Assembly (NCBI RefSeq): GCF_036084755.1
Contig: NZ_CP107968.1
Span: forward strand, 6,201,001 to 6,265,000
Length of the DNA: 64,000 nucleotides
Source: Streptomyces sp. NBC_00370
GTDB taxonomy: Bacteria; Actinomycetota; Actinomycetes; Streptomycetales; Streptomycetaceae
Direction: 5' to 3'
Below the pieces are notes generated by a model. The model had not been told where the DNA came from. It ran no database searches and saw only the letters and a list, made by a program, of their open reading frames with translations. Positions 17,650-25,395 of this stretch are shown in pieces; the first letter of the stretch is position 1, and the number at the start of each line of letters is the position of its first letter. The translations under genes and the position numbers were made by a program.

Positions 17650-18804
17650 ATGACTGCAATTTCACTCGGAATGCCGTCCGTTCCCACGAAGCTCGCCGAA
17701 CGCAGGGTCAGCCGCCAGATCCAGGTCGGCTCGGTGGCGGTCGGCGGGGACGCACCGGTGTCGGTCCAGTCGATGACCACGACGCGTACGTCGGACATCG
17801 GCGCGACGCTCCAGCAGATCGCCGAGCTGACCGCGTCGGGGTGTCAGATCGTCCGAGTGGCGTGCCCGACGCAGGACGACGCGGACGCGCTGGCGACGAT
17901 CGCGCGGAAGTCGCAGATCCCGGTGATCGCGGACATTCACTTCCAGCCGAAGTACGTCTTCGCGGCGATCGACGCGGGCTGTGCGGCGGTCCGGGTCAAC
18001 CCCGGGAACATCAAGCAGTTCGACGACAAGGTGCGGGAGATCGCGAAGGCCGCGCTGGAGACCCGGACACCGATCCGGATCGGCGTCAACGCGGGCTCGC
18101 TGGACGCGCGGCTGCTGAAGAAGTACGGCAAGGCGACGCCGGAGGCCCTGGTGGAGTCGGCGCTGTGGGAGGCGTCGCTGTTCGAGGAGCACGGCTTCCG
18201 TGACATCAAGATCTCGGTGAAGCACAACGACCCGGTGGTGATGGTGAATGCCTACCGTCAGCTCGCCGAGCAGTGCGACTACCCGCTGCACCTCGGTGTG
18301 ACGGAGGCGGGCCCGGCGTTCCAGGGGACCATCAAGTCGGCCGTGGCGTTCGGTGCGTTGCTCTCGGAGGGCATCGGGGACACGATCCGCGTCTCGCTGT
18401 CCGCCCCGCCGGCCGAAGAGGTCAAGGTCGGGCTGCAGATCCTGGAGTCGCTCAACCTGAAGCAGCGCCGGCTGGAGATCGTGTCCTGCCCCTCGTGCGG
18501 CCGGGCGCAGGTGGACGTGTACAAGCTCGCGGACGAGGTGTCGGCGGGACTTGAGGGCATGGAGGTGCCGCTGCGCGTCGCGGTCATGGGCTGTGTGGTG
18601 AACGGTCCGGGCGAGGCGCGCGAGGCCGATCTGGGTGTGGCGTCGGGCAACGGCAAGGGCCAGATCTTCGTGAAGGGCGAGGTCGTCAAGACCGTCCCCG
18701 AGTCGAAGATCGTGGAGACCCTGATCGACGAGGCCATGAAGATCGCCGAGCAGATGGAGAAGGACGGCATCGCCTCCGGCCAGCCCGAGGTCGCTGTCAG
18801 CTGA
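17650..18804 (+). CDS. ispG: 4-hydroxy-3-methylbut-2-en-1-yl diphosphate synthase
   Basis: Iron-sulfur enzyme of the MEP pathway converting MEcPP to HMBPP. The 384-aa length is standard for the short bacterial form. N-terminal TIM-barrel signatures include GGDAPVSVQSMTTT and IADIHFQPKY. The three [4Fe-4S] cysteines are visible in CPSCGR and MGCVVNGPGEA. The gene has its own leader of about 120 bp after the upstream terminator, so it is probably transcribed separately from dxr-rseP. A degenerate repeat block and a 15-bp stem terminator follow it. Confidence 0.96.
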   Translation: MTAISLGMPSVPTKLAERRVSRQIQVGSVAVGGDAPVSVQSMTTTRTSDIGATLQQIAELTASGCQIVRVACPTQDDADALATIARKSQIPVIADIHFQPKYVFAAIDAGCAAVRVNPGNIKQFDDKVREIAKAALETRTPIRIGVNAGSLDARLLKKYGKATPEALVESALWEASLFEEHGFRDIKISVKHNDPVVMVNAYRQLAEQCDYPLHLGVTEAGPAFQGTIKSAVAFGALLSEGIGDTIRVSLSAPPAEEVKVGLQILESLNLKQRRLEIVSCPSCGRAQVDVYKLADEVSAGLEGMEVPLRVAVMGCVVNGPGEAREADLGVASGNGKGQIFVKGEVVKTVPESKIVETLIDEAMKIAEQMEKDGIASGQPEVAVS

Positions 18805-18916
18805 CCCTGCCGGGTGCCGCGCTGACCCTGCGGTGCCGCGTTGAGCTAGCGGTGCCACGCTGACCCTGCGGTGCCGCGTTGAGCCTGGCGGTGCCACGGA
18901 GGTCGCCGTCAGCCGA
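18787..18916. repeat. degenerate tandem repeat with copied ispG 3' end
   Basis: Two 38-39 bp units (18822-18859 and 18860-18898) share CTGACCCTGCGGTGCCGCG followed by TTGAG and GCGGTGCCACG, preceded by a partial unit at 18802. The final ispG bases GAGGTCGCTGTCAGCTGA (18787-18804) recur as GAGGTCGCCGTCAGCCGA at 18899-18916, 16 of 18 identical. Confidence 0.8.
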
Positions 18917-18948
18917 CTCGGGTTTTCCACCGGTCGTACGAACCACAA

Positions 18949-18996
18949 CGGGCCCCGCCGCCGATGTGCCCCCACAGGCACCGGCGGCGGGGCCCG
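18949..18996 (+). terminator. 15-bp stem terminator after ispG repeat block
   Basis: CGGGCCCCGCCGCCG pairs perfectly with CGGCGGCGGGGCCCG across an 18-base loop. There is no T run. It likely ends ispG transcription before the acetyltransferase genes. Confidence 0.75.
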
Positions 18997-19079
18997 TACC
19001 CGTGCGGGCCCACGGGAGGCGCCCCCGGAGGCCGCCAGGTAGAGTTCGCAGATCAGCAGACCGTATGGTGAGGCCCCCA

Positions 19080-19925
19080 GTGTTGACGCAGACCACCACC
19101 CGGGTCCTCGAACCCAGCGAACTCGGCGCAGCGCTCGCCATCCTTGAGAGCGAGCCGGTCGCCAACGCCTTCGTGACCTCGCGCGTCCAGGTGGCGGGAC
19201 TCGACCCGTGGCGCCTCGGCGGCGAGATGTGGGGCTGGTACGCCGACGGACATCTGCGCTCGCTCTGCTACTCCGGTGCCAACCTCGTCCCCATCTGCGC
19301 CACCCGCGAGGCCGTACGCGGCTTCGCCGACCGTGCCCGCCGCACCGGGCGCCGCTGCTCGTCCATCGTCGGACCCGTCGAAGCCACCACCCAGCTGTGG
19401 CGGCTGCTGGAACCCAGCTGGGGCCCCGCCCGCGAGGTCAGGGCCAACCAGCCGCTGATGGTCACCGAGCAGATCCCCGCCACCGTCACGCCCGACCCGT
19501 ACGTGCGCCGGATCCGCAAGGACGAACTCGAAACGATCATGCCGGCCTGTGTGGCGATGTTCACCGAAGAGGTCGGCGTCTCACCGCTCGCCGGCGACGG
19601 CGGCCTCCTCTACCAGGCGCGTGTGGCCGAACTCGTCGGCGCGGGGCGCTCGTTCGCCCGGATCGACAACGGCAAGGTCATCTTCAAGGCCGAGATCGGC
19701 GCCGCCACCCACCGGGCCTGCCAGATCCAGGGGGTCTGGGTCGACCCCGCCTATCGCGGCCAGGGCCTGTCCGAGACCGGAATGGCCGCTGTCGTCCGGT
19801 ACGCGCTGGCCGACGTCGCCCCCGTCGTGAGCCTGTACGTGAACGACTACAACGCCCCCGCCAGGGCCGCCTACCGCCGGGTCGGTTTCCGTGAGGTGGG
19901 CGCCTTCATGAGCGTGCTGTTCTGA
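19080..19925 (+). CDS. GNAT-family N-acetyltransferase
   Basis: 281 aa from GTG 19080, chosen because GAGG at 19070-19073 lies six bases upstream; TTG 19083 and ATG 19065 are alternatives. The C-terminal half has a GNAT fold with the acetyl-CoA pyrophosphate loop in GVWVDPAYRGQGLSETGMAAV and the closing strand SLYVNDYNAPARAAYRRVGF. The N-terminal 120 residues form an extra DUF4081-like domain. Substrate unknown. Only 16 bp separate it from a second acetyltransferase, so the two are probably co-transcribed. Confidence 0.88.
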   Translation: MLTQTTTRVLEPSELGAALAILESEPVANAFVTSRVQVAGLDPWRLGGEMWGWYADGHLRSLCYSGANLVPICATREAVRGFADRARRTGRRCSSIVGPVEATTQLWRLLEPSWGPAREVRANQPLMVTEQIPATVTPDPYVRRIRKDELETIMPACVAMFTEEVGVSPLAGDGGLLYQARVAELVGAGRSFARIDNGKVIFKAEIGAATHRACQIQGVWVDPAYRGQGLSETGMAAVVRYALADVAPVVSLYVNDYNAPARAAYRRVGFREVGAFMSVLF

Positions 19926-19941
19926 AAGTAGGGTTCCGCAC

Positions 19942-20529
19942 ATGCTGAGCATCCCCGGGGACGACCCCCGGACCCCCGACGTGCAGGTAGGGCCGGTCGA
20001 TCTCACCGCTCGCGTGGACGACGCCCTCGCCGTACAGGCCCTCGCGTTCGGGCTCAGCGACGACGAGATCGACGTACGCCGGCACATCGTGCTCCGGCAT
20101 CTGATGTACCCCGGCTGCCGCTCCTTCGGGGCCACCACGGACGAGGGCAAACTCGTCGGGTTCGTCTACGGGCTGCCCAACCAGCGCACGCACTGGTGGT
20201 CGACCGTCGTCGAGCCGTATCTGCGCAGGACCGAGTCGGACAGCTGGCTCGACGACTCCTTCGTCATCACCGAACTCCACGTCCACCCCGGCTACCAGGC
20301 CAGGGGCATCGGACGCGCGCTGATCACCGTCATCACCGACGGGGTCACCCAGTCCCGGTCGATCCTGTCGGCGATCGACGTCGAGAGCCCGGCCCGGCAT
20401 CTGTACCGCCAGCTCGGCTACCAGGACCTCGCGCGCCAGGTCCACTTCCCGAGCGCGGCACGGCCGTACGCGGTGATGGGGGCGACGCTGCCGTTGCGCA
20501 GACCCGGGGCGGTCGCCTCGGACGCGTGA
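19942..20529 (+). CDS. GNAT-family N-acetyltransferase
   Basis: 195 aa with the GNAT core: ITELHVHPGYQARGIGRALI supplies the Q/R-x-x-G-x-G/A acetyl-CoA loop, followed by the ESPARHLYRQLGYQ segment that closes the fold. Substrate unknown. It lies 16 bp after the preceding acetyltransferase, within the presumed operon and upstream of proS. The two GNATs share little sequence, so they are not a recent duplication. Confidence 0.85.
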   Translation: MLSIPGDDPRTPDVQVGPVDLTARVDDALAVQALAFGLSDDEIDVRRHIVLRHLMYPGCRSFGATTDEGKLVGFVYGLPNQRTHWWSTVVEPYLRRTESDSWLDDSFVITELHVHPGYQARGIGRALITVITDGVTQSRSILSAIDVESPARHLYRQLGYQDLARQVHFPSAARPYAVMGATLPLRRPGAVASDA

Positions 20530-20670
20530 TGTCCGGGCCGTGTTTCGTGTGTCCCGGGCCCGCGGTCCGTGTGTCCCGGGCCGCCGTCCCTGTGGAGAAG
20601 TGATTTCCGGGTGCGGGTGCGGCACGGCTAATCTCCTGGCATCACCCGAGAGAACGCAGGAGTGCTCCCC

Positions 20671-22365
20671 ATGCCCCAGGTCCAGCGCATGTCCCGTTTG
20701 ATGGCCAAGACATTGCGCGACGACCCGGCCGACGCGGAGACGCTCAGCCACAAGCTGCTCATGCGCGCGGGTTACGTCCGCCGCACCTCCGCCGGCATCT
20801 GGAGCTGGCTGCCGCTGGGCAAGAAGGTCCTCGACAACGTCTCGCGCGTCGTACGCGAGGAGATGGACGCGATCGGCGCGCAGGAGGTGCTGCTGCCCGC
20901 ACTGCTGCCCAGGGAGCCGTACGAGGCGAGCGGCCGCTGGGAGGAGTACGGCGACCTGCTGTTCCGGCTCAAGGACCGCAAGGGCGCCGACTATCTGCTC
21001 GGCCCGACGCACGAAGAGATCTTCACGCAGCTCGTCAAGGACCAGTGCACGTCCTACAAGGACCTGCCGGTGATGCTCTACCAGATCCAGACGAAGTACC
21101 GCGACGAGGCCAGGCCGCGCTCGGGCGTGCTGCGCGGGCGCGAGTTCCAGATGAAGGACTCGTACTCCTTCGACACCACGGACGAGGCCCTGGCCGAGTC
21201 GTACGCCCTGCACCGCGCCGCCTACCAGGCCATCTTCAAGCGGCTCGGGCTCGACTTCCGGATCGTCTCCGCGGTCTCCGGCGCGATGGGCGGCTCTGCG
21301 TCGGAGGAGTTCCTGGCACCGGCAGCGGCGGGCGAGGACACGTTCGTGGACTGCCCGGCGTGCGACTACGCGGCCAACACGGAGGCGGTGACGTTCGTGG
21401 CGCCGGCGGTTGGTGCCGTCGACCACCCTGCCGTCGAGGAGCTGGACACGCCGGACACCCCGACCATCGAGTCGCTCGCCGCGCTCCTCGGGGTGCCCGC
21501 TTCGGCCACGCTGAAGAACCTGCTGGTCAAGGTCGACGGCGAGATCGTCGCCGTCGGTGTGCCGGGCGACCGCGAGGTCGACCTCGGCAAGCTCGGCGAA
21601 CACCTCGCCCCCGCGGTGGTGGAGCTGGTCACCGCCGAGGACTTCGAGGACCGGCCGGATCTGGTACGCGGCTACGTGGGCCCGCAGGACCTGAAGGTCC
21701 GCTACATCGCCGACCCCCGGATCGCGCCGGGCACGGCGTGGATCACCGGCGCGAACCGGACGGGTACGCACGCGCGCAACGTGGTCGCCGGGCGGGACTT
21801 CGAGGTCGACGACTACCTGGACGTCGTGGTGGTCGAGGCGGGCGACCCGTGCCCGGCGTGCGGTGCGGGCCTGACCCTGGACCGCGCGATCGAGATCGGC
21901 CATATCTTCCAGCTCGGCCGCAAGTACGCCGACACGTTCCAGCTCGACGTGCTCGGGCAGCAGGGCAAGCCGGTGCGGGTGACGATGGGCTCGTACGGCA
22001 TCGGCGTCTCGCGCGCGGTGGCGGCGCTGGCCGAGCAGTCGGCGGACGAGCAGGGGCTGTGCTGGCCGCGCGAGATCGCGCCGGCGGACGTGCATGTCGT
22101 GGCGGCGGGCAAGGCGCTGCAGACGGAGCTGGCCGTGTCGGTATCCGAGCAGTTGGCCGCCGCCGGGCTGCGGGTGCTGGTGGACGAGCGTCCCGGGGTG
22201 TCGCCGGGCGTGAAGTTCACGGACGCCGAGCTGATCGGTGTGCCGCAGATCCTGGTGGCGGGGCGGCGCTCGGCGGAGGGTGTGCTGGAGCTGAAGGACC
22301 GGCGCAGTGGTGAGCGCGAGGAGCTGACGGTGGCGGAGGCGGTGGCTCGGCTCACCGCGGTCTGA
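20671..22365 (+). CDS. proS: prolyl-tRNA synthetase (bacterial type)
   Basis: Charges tRNA-Pro. I place the start at ATG 20671 (564 aa) with AGGAG at 20658-20662 eight bases upstream; the earlier GTG lies inside that ribosome binding site. Class II motifs are present: motif 2 region GPTHEEIFT ... YRDEARPRSGVLRGREF and motif 3 near MGSYGIGVSR. The YbaK-like editing insertion occupies about residues 230-390, marking the bacterial proS type. The anticodon-binding domain forms the C-terminus. A composite repeat block follows. Confidence 0.96.
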   Translation: MPQVQRMSRLMAKTLRDDPADAETLSHKLLMRAGYVRRTSAGIWSWLPLGKKVLDNVSRVVREEMDAIGAQEVLLPALLPREPYEASGRWEEYGDLLFRLKDRKGADYLLGPTHEEIFTQLVKDQCTSYKDLPVMLYQIQTKYRDEARPRSGVLRGREFQMKDSYSFDTTDEALAESYALHRAAYQAIFKRLGLDFRIVSAVSGAMGGSASEEFLAPAAAGEDTFVDCPACDYAANTEAVTFVAPAVGAVDHPAVEELDTPDTPTIESLAALLGVPASATLKNLLVKVDGEIVAVGVPGDREVDLGKLGEHLAPAVVELVTAEDFEDRPDLVRGYVGPQDLKVRYIADPRIAPGTAWITGANRTGTHARNVVAGRDFEVDDYLDVVVVEAGDPCPACGAGLTLDRAIEIGHIFQLGRKYADTFQLDVLGQQGKPVRVTMGSYGIGVSRAVAALAEQSADEQGLCWPREIAPADVHVVAAGKALQTELAVSVSEQLAAAGLRVLVDERPGVSPGVKFTDAELIGVPQILVAGRRSAEGVLELKDRRSGEREELTVAEAVARLTAV

Positions 22366-22423
22366 GGTTTCCGGCCTTCCGGCTTCTGGGCTGTCTGGGC
22401 TTCTGGTCTGTGTGCGGGTGCGG

Positions 22424-22842
22424 CTCGGTTGCGGGTCCCTGGCTGCGGTTGTCGCCGGGGGCCCCTCCGGGGTCGTGTCCTGCGCTGCGGTGTCGCCGTC
22501 CGGCGCGGTTCGGGGGTTGCGGGTTTGCGACGCGGTGGTCGCCGGGCGCGGTGTCGCCGTCCGGCGCGGTTCGGGGTTGCCGGTCTGGGTTGCGGTTGTT
22601 GCCGGGGGCGGTGTCGCCGTCCGGCCGGTGGTCGGTGCGGGGTTGTGGTTGCGGTTGTTGCCGGGGGCCCTCCGGGGTCGTGTCCTGCGCTGCGGTGTCG
22701 CCGTCCGGCGCGGTTCGGGGGTTGCGGGTCTGGGTTGCGGTGGTTGCCGGGGGCGGTGTCGCCGTCCGGCGCGGTTCGGGGTTGCGGGTTCTTGGTTGCG
22801 GTTGTTGCCGGGTGCCGTTCCGGGGTCGTGTCCTGCGCTGCA
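22424..22842. repeat. composite tandem repeat block downstream of proS
   Basis: A G/T-rich non-coding block built from shuffled modules. Module A, GCGGTGTCGCCGTCCGGC, occurs five times (near 22487, 22548, 22609, 22692 and 22754), at spacings of about 60-83 bp. Module B, GTTGCGGTTGTTGCCGGG, occurs several times with variants. Module C, GGGGTCGTGTCCTGCGCTGC, occurs three times (near 22469, 22675 and 22822). Reading frames through it are repeat artefacts. Confidence 0.9.
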
Positions 22843-22851
22843 TGATTTACG

Positions 22852-22911
22852 GCGCGTACTCGCCTGACGCGGAGCCACCGCCGAGATGCGCCACAAATCA
22901 CGCTCTACGCT
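22852..22911. other. imperfect long hairpin beside the repeat block
   Basis: TGATTTACGGCGCGTACTCGCC is roughly mirrored by GGCGG...GAGATGCGCCACAAATCA, giving a bulged stem around 22843-22901. It sits downstream of both converging genes (proS and the kinase-like gene) and could act as a shared terminator. Pairing was judged by eye. Confidence 0.4.
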
Positions 22912-22938
22912 CCGGACACCACCCCTGCACGACCCCCT

Positions 22939-23823
22939 TCACAGCCAGGCCGCGAACTCCAACAGCAGCTCGGCCGCCTGGCGGTGACGGGCCGTCAGGG
23001 CGCGGGTTGCGGATTCCACGGCGCGGAACAGCGTCCAGGCGCGCAGCCGGTCACGGTCGACGTCCAGGGAGTCCGCCAGCCGGTTGATCCGGCGTCGGGC
23101 TGCCGAAGCGCCGGCGTCCGAGGCGACCAGGTCTTCCACCCGGTCGCGTACCAGCCTCGCCAGGTCGTACGCCCGCTCGCCTACCAGCGGCTCGGGGCCC
23201 ACGGCCAGCCACGGTGTCCGGTCGCCCGCCAGGACCTTTCCCTGGCGGAACGCGCCGTGCAGGAGCATGGTCTCCGTCGGACCGGTCATGAGGTCCGCTC
23301 GGGCCTGGAGCGCTGCTGTGATCAGGGGGGCCGCGGTTTCGTCCTGGGTCGCGGCCATCGTTTTGGCCTGGCGTTCCGTGCGGGTCTCCACCGTTTCGAA
23401 CCCGTGGTCCGCCGGCGGCTCCACCCACAGGCGTCGCAGTGTGCCCGCCGCCTCCAGCAGGGCCTTGGCCTCCGGGAGCGAGCGCAGGGACATCTCGGGG
23501 TGCAGGCGCTCCAGCAGCAGTGCGTCGTCCAGGACCTCCGCCGCGCCCCAGCCCTTCCAGTGGGCCAGGGCCGCGTGTTCGAGAGCGGGGGCGGCGAAGG
23601 GTGGAGCGATCTTGAGAGTGGCGGGGGAGTCGTCGCTCCTGCGTACGAGCATCACCAGGCTGCTCCGGCCGCCGGGCGCCACGACCCGTTCGACGGTCAG
23701 GCCCTGACGGGTGACCGTTTCCTGGGCGAGGGCGGGTAGTCGGTCGAGCCACGGGGTGGCCGCGGATTCTCCGTACGTCTCGCCGAGCGTGCGCAGCAGA
23801 CGCTCCGGCGGTTCAAAAGCCAT
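22939..23823 (-). CDS. APH(6)/hydroxyurea-kinase-fold protein, probable pseudokinase
   Basis: 294 aa resembling the streptomycin 6-kinase/hydroxyurea phosphotransferase family, with the typical late segment LLHG...WLAV-P-PLVGERAYDLARLVRDR. The catalytic loop expected as HGDLHxGN reads HGAFRQGK (189-196), so the catalytic Asp, the His and the metal-binding Asn are replaced. The following IDPK metal motif reads VGPE (208-211). The nucleotide-contact lysine candidate Lys71 remains. This argues against antibiotic phosphorylation and for a binding or regulatory role. It lies in a same-strand group with a ferritin-like protein and a lipoprotein. Confidence 0.78.
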   Translation of the reverse strand: MAFEPPERLLRTLGETYGESAATPWLDRLPALAQETVTRQGLTVERVVAPGGRSSLVMLVRRSDDSPATLKIAPPFAAPALEHAALAHWKGWGAAEVLDDALLLERLHPEMSLRSLPEAKALLEAAGTLRRLWVEPPADHGFETVETRTERQAKTMAATQDETAAPLITAALQARADLMTGPTETMLLHGAFRQGKVLAGDRTPWLAVGPEPLVGERAYDLARLVRDRVEDLVASDAGASAARRRINRLADSLDVDRDRLRAWTLFRAVESATRALTARHRQAAELLLEFAAWL

Positions 23824-23847
23824 ACGTACGTAGTTCCCCTTCTGGGC

Positions 23848-24270
23848 TCACGACCGCTCGGCGAGTCCGGGAAAGGCTACGCCGGTGCCGCGCCAGCGCG
23901 CCGCGCGCACCGCTGCCTCGCGCAGCGCGTCGGCGGCCTGCTGGCGCAGTGGGCCTTCGGCGGCGCGTACGAGGTCGGAGTAGACGTCGGCGACCCTGTC
24001 CTCCAGGCGGGCGGCCAGGCGTTCCGCCGACGTCGCCCCCGCCACGGGGAACGGCAGCGTGTAGGCGGCCGCTGCGGCGGTGGGTTCGCCGCCCAGGTCG
24101 CGGACGGTACGGGCCAGGGCGTCGCGCCGGGCGCGGTGTGCCGCGTAGGCCGCCGACGCCTCAGCGCCGCGGGCCGTGCCGATCCGGCCGCCGACGACCC
24201 CGTACCCGTACACGGCCGCGTGTTCGGCGGCGAGTGCGGCCTGTGCCGCCTCCAGCGCACCGCTGCTCAT
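23848..24270 (-). CDS. DUF4439 ferritin-like domain protein
   Basis: 140 aa, almost entirely alpha-helical, with the ferritin-like start LEAAQAALAAEHAAVYGYGVVGGR. The Glu-x-x-His of AAEHAAVYGYG is a possible metal-site remnant. Function is uncharacterised. Its start overlaps the stop of the upstream lipoprotein gene by four bases (ATGA), so the two are translated together and may form a complex. There is no signal peptide, so this partner is cytoplasmic as annotated. Confidence 0.8.
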   Translation of the reverse strand: MSSGALEAAQAALAAEHAAVYGYGVVGGRIGTARGAEASAAYAAHRARRDALARTVRDLGGEPTAAAAAYTLPFPVAGATSAERLAARLEDRVADVYSDLVRAAEGPLRQQAADALREAAVRAARWRGTGVAFPGLAERS

Positions 24271-24752
24271 CGGGCCGCTCCTTCGGTCAGCAGGTACGCG
24301 TGGGTGGCGCTCGCGGCGGCTACGGAGGCCAGCAGCCGGGCGAGTTCCGGGGGCGCGTCCACCAGGGCGGCCGTCTGGGCGTCCGTGGTGCGGCGGGCTG
24401 TCGTCGCCAGCGCCCTGAGTGCTTCGGCGGGGTCCGCTGAGACCGCGGCGGTCGGGCTCGGCGGCGGGGTGGCCGGCGGTTTCCTGGCGGGGGAGAGCGC
24501 CGCCACGTGCTGGGCGGTGGCCGCGCGCAGTGGTGCCAGGGTGGCGCGCTGGTCGGGGTGGCGGGCCAGTACCGCGTCGTACTGGGCGAGCAGGGATCGG
24601 CTGGTGGCGGCCGTGCGGACCCTGAGGGTGTTCTCGGCGCGTACCGAGGCGCTTTCGCCGGGCCCGTGGCGGTCGGCGTCGGTCGAGGAGCAGGCCGTCA
24701 GCAGACCGGCCGCGGCGGCGCCCATGAGGAGCTGCCTCCGTGTCGTACCCAC
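24267..24752 (-). CDS. putative lipoprotein with twin-arginine-like leader
   Basis: From GTG 24752, chosen because GAGGGAGAG lies five bases upstream, the protein (161 aa) starts VGTTRRQLLMGAAAAGLLTAC. This is a Tat-like double arginine, a short hydrophobic core and lipobox LTAC with Cys21 as the lipidation site. ATG 24776 is the alternative. The mature part is helical, Ala/Thr-rich, with a proline linker (KPPATPPPSP). It is translationally coupled to the DUF4439 gene. Function unknown; an envelope-anchored helical partner is plausible. Confidence 0.78.
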   Translation of the reverse strand: MGTTRRQLLMGAAAAGLLTACSSTDADRHGPGESASVRAENTLRVRTAATSRSLLAQYDAVLARHPDQRATLAPLRAATAQHVAALSPARKPPATPPPSPTAAVSADPAEALRALATTARRTTDAQTAALVDAPPELARLLASVAAASATHAYLLTEGAAR

Positions 24753-24898
24753 GCGTCTCTCCCTCGCAGTGATCATCGCAGGCGAGCGTACCTGCGGGTC
24801 AGCCCCATGTGGACGGCAACACCCCCTGGGACCGGATACCCTTGCCGTCTGACGCAGGACGATCCCACAACAGCAGACGCGGCCGAGGAGTCACCCGG

Positions 24899-25393
24899 AT
24901 GAGCACCACCCAGAGCGAGAGGCTGCGCGGACTGCTGGAACCGCTCGTCAGCGCCAAGAACCTTGATCTGGAAGAGGTCGAGGTCTCCCGGGCCGGTCGG
25001 CGTCGTGTACTGAGGATCGTCGTGGACTCCGACGACGGCGTGGATCTCGACGAGTGCGCCGAGCTGAGCCGCACCATCTCCACGACGCTGGACGAGACCG
25101 ACGCCATGGGCGAGGACGAGTACCAGCTCGAAGTGACATCACCCGGGGCCGAGCGCCCGCTGACCGAGCACCGCCACTATGTGCGCGCCGTCGGCAGGCT
25201 CGCCAGGTTCCAGCTTCCCGAGGGCGAGCTGGTGGCCCGGATCCTGGCCGTGGACGACGAGGGCCTTGATGTCGAGGTGCCCGGGGTGAAGGGGCGGAAG
25301 CCCACCGCCCGCCGGCTGGAGTTCGCGCAGATCGCCAAGGCGCGTGTCGAGCTCGAATTCAGCCGCAAGGACAAGAAGGAAGAGGAGGCGTAG
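24899..25393 (+). CDS. rimP: ribosome maturation factor RimP
   Basis: Assists 30S subunit assembly. 164 aa from ATG 24899 with GAGGAG eight bases upstream. The RimP N-terminal domain includes RVLRIVVDSDDGVDLDECAELSRTI, and the conserved LEVTSPGAERPL-type segment (QLEVTSPGAERPLTEHRHY) follows. The C-terminal SH3-like part ends in a Lys/Glu tail. It starts the rimP-nusA-ylxR-infB operon, two bases from nusA. Confidence 0.95.
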   Translation: MSTTQSERLRGLLEPLVSAKNLDLEEVEVSRAGRRRVLRIVVDSDDGVDLDECAELSRTISTTLDETDAMGEDEYQLEVTSPGAERPLTEHRHYVRAVGRLARFQLPEGELVARILAVDDEGLDVEVPGVKGRKPTARRLEFAQIAKARVELEFSRKDKKEEEA

Positions 25394-25395
25394 CC

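Noticed and set aside
19906..22896. 996-aa open frame antisense to proS and the repeat block
   Set aside because: No domains; its N-terminus is made of the composite repeat.
22410..23087. Gly/Arg/Val-rich open frames through the composite repeat
   Set aside because: Three frames are open simultaneously because of the repeats; no start signals or conserved features.
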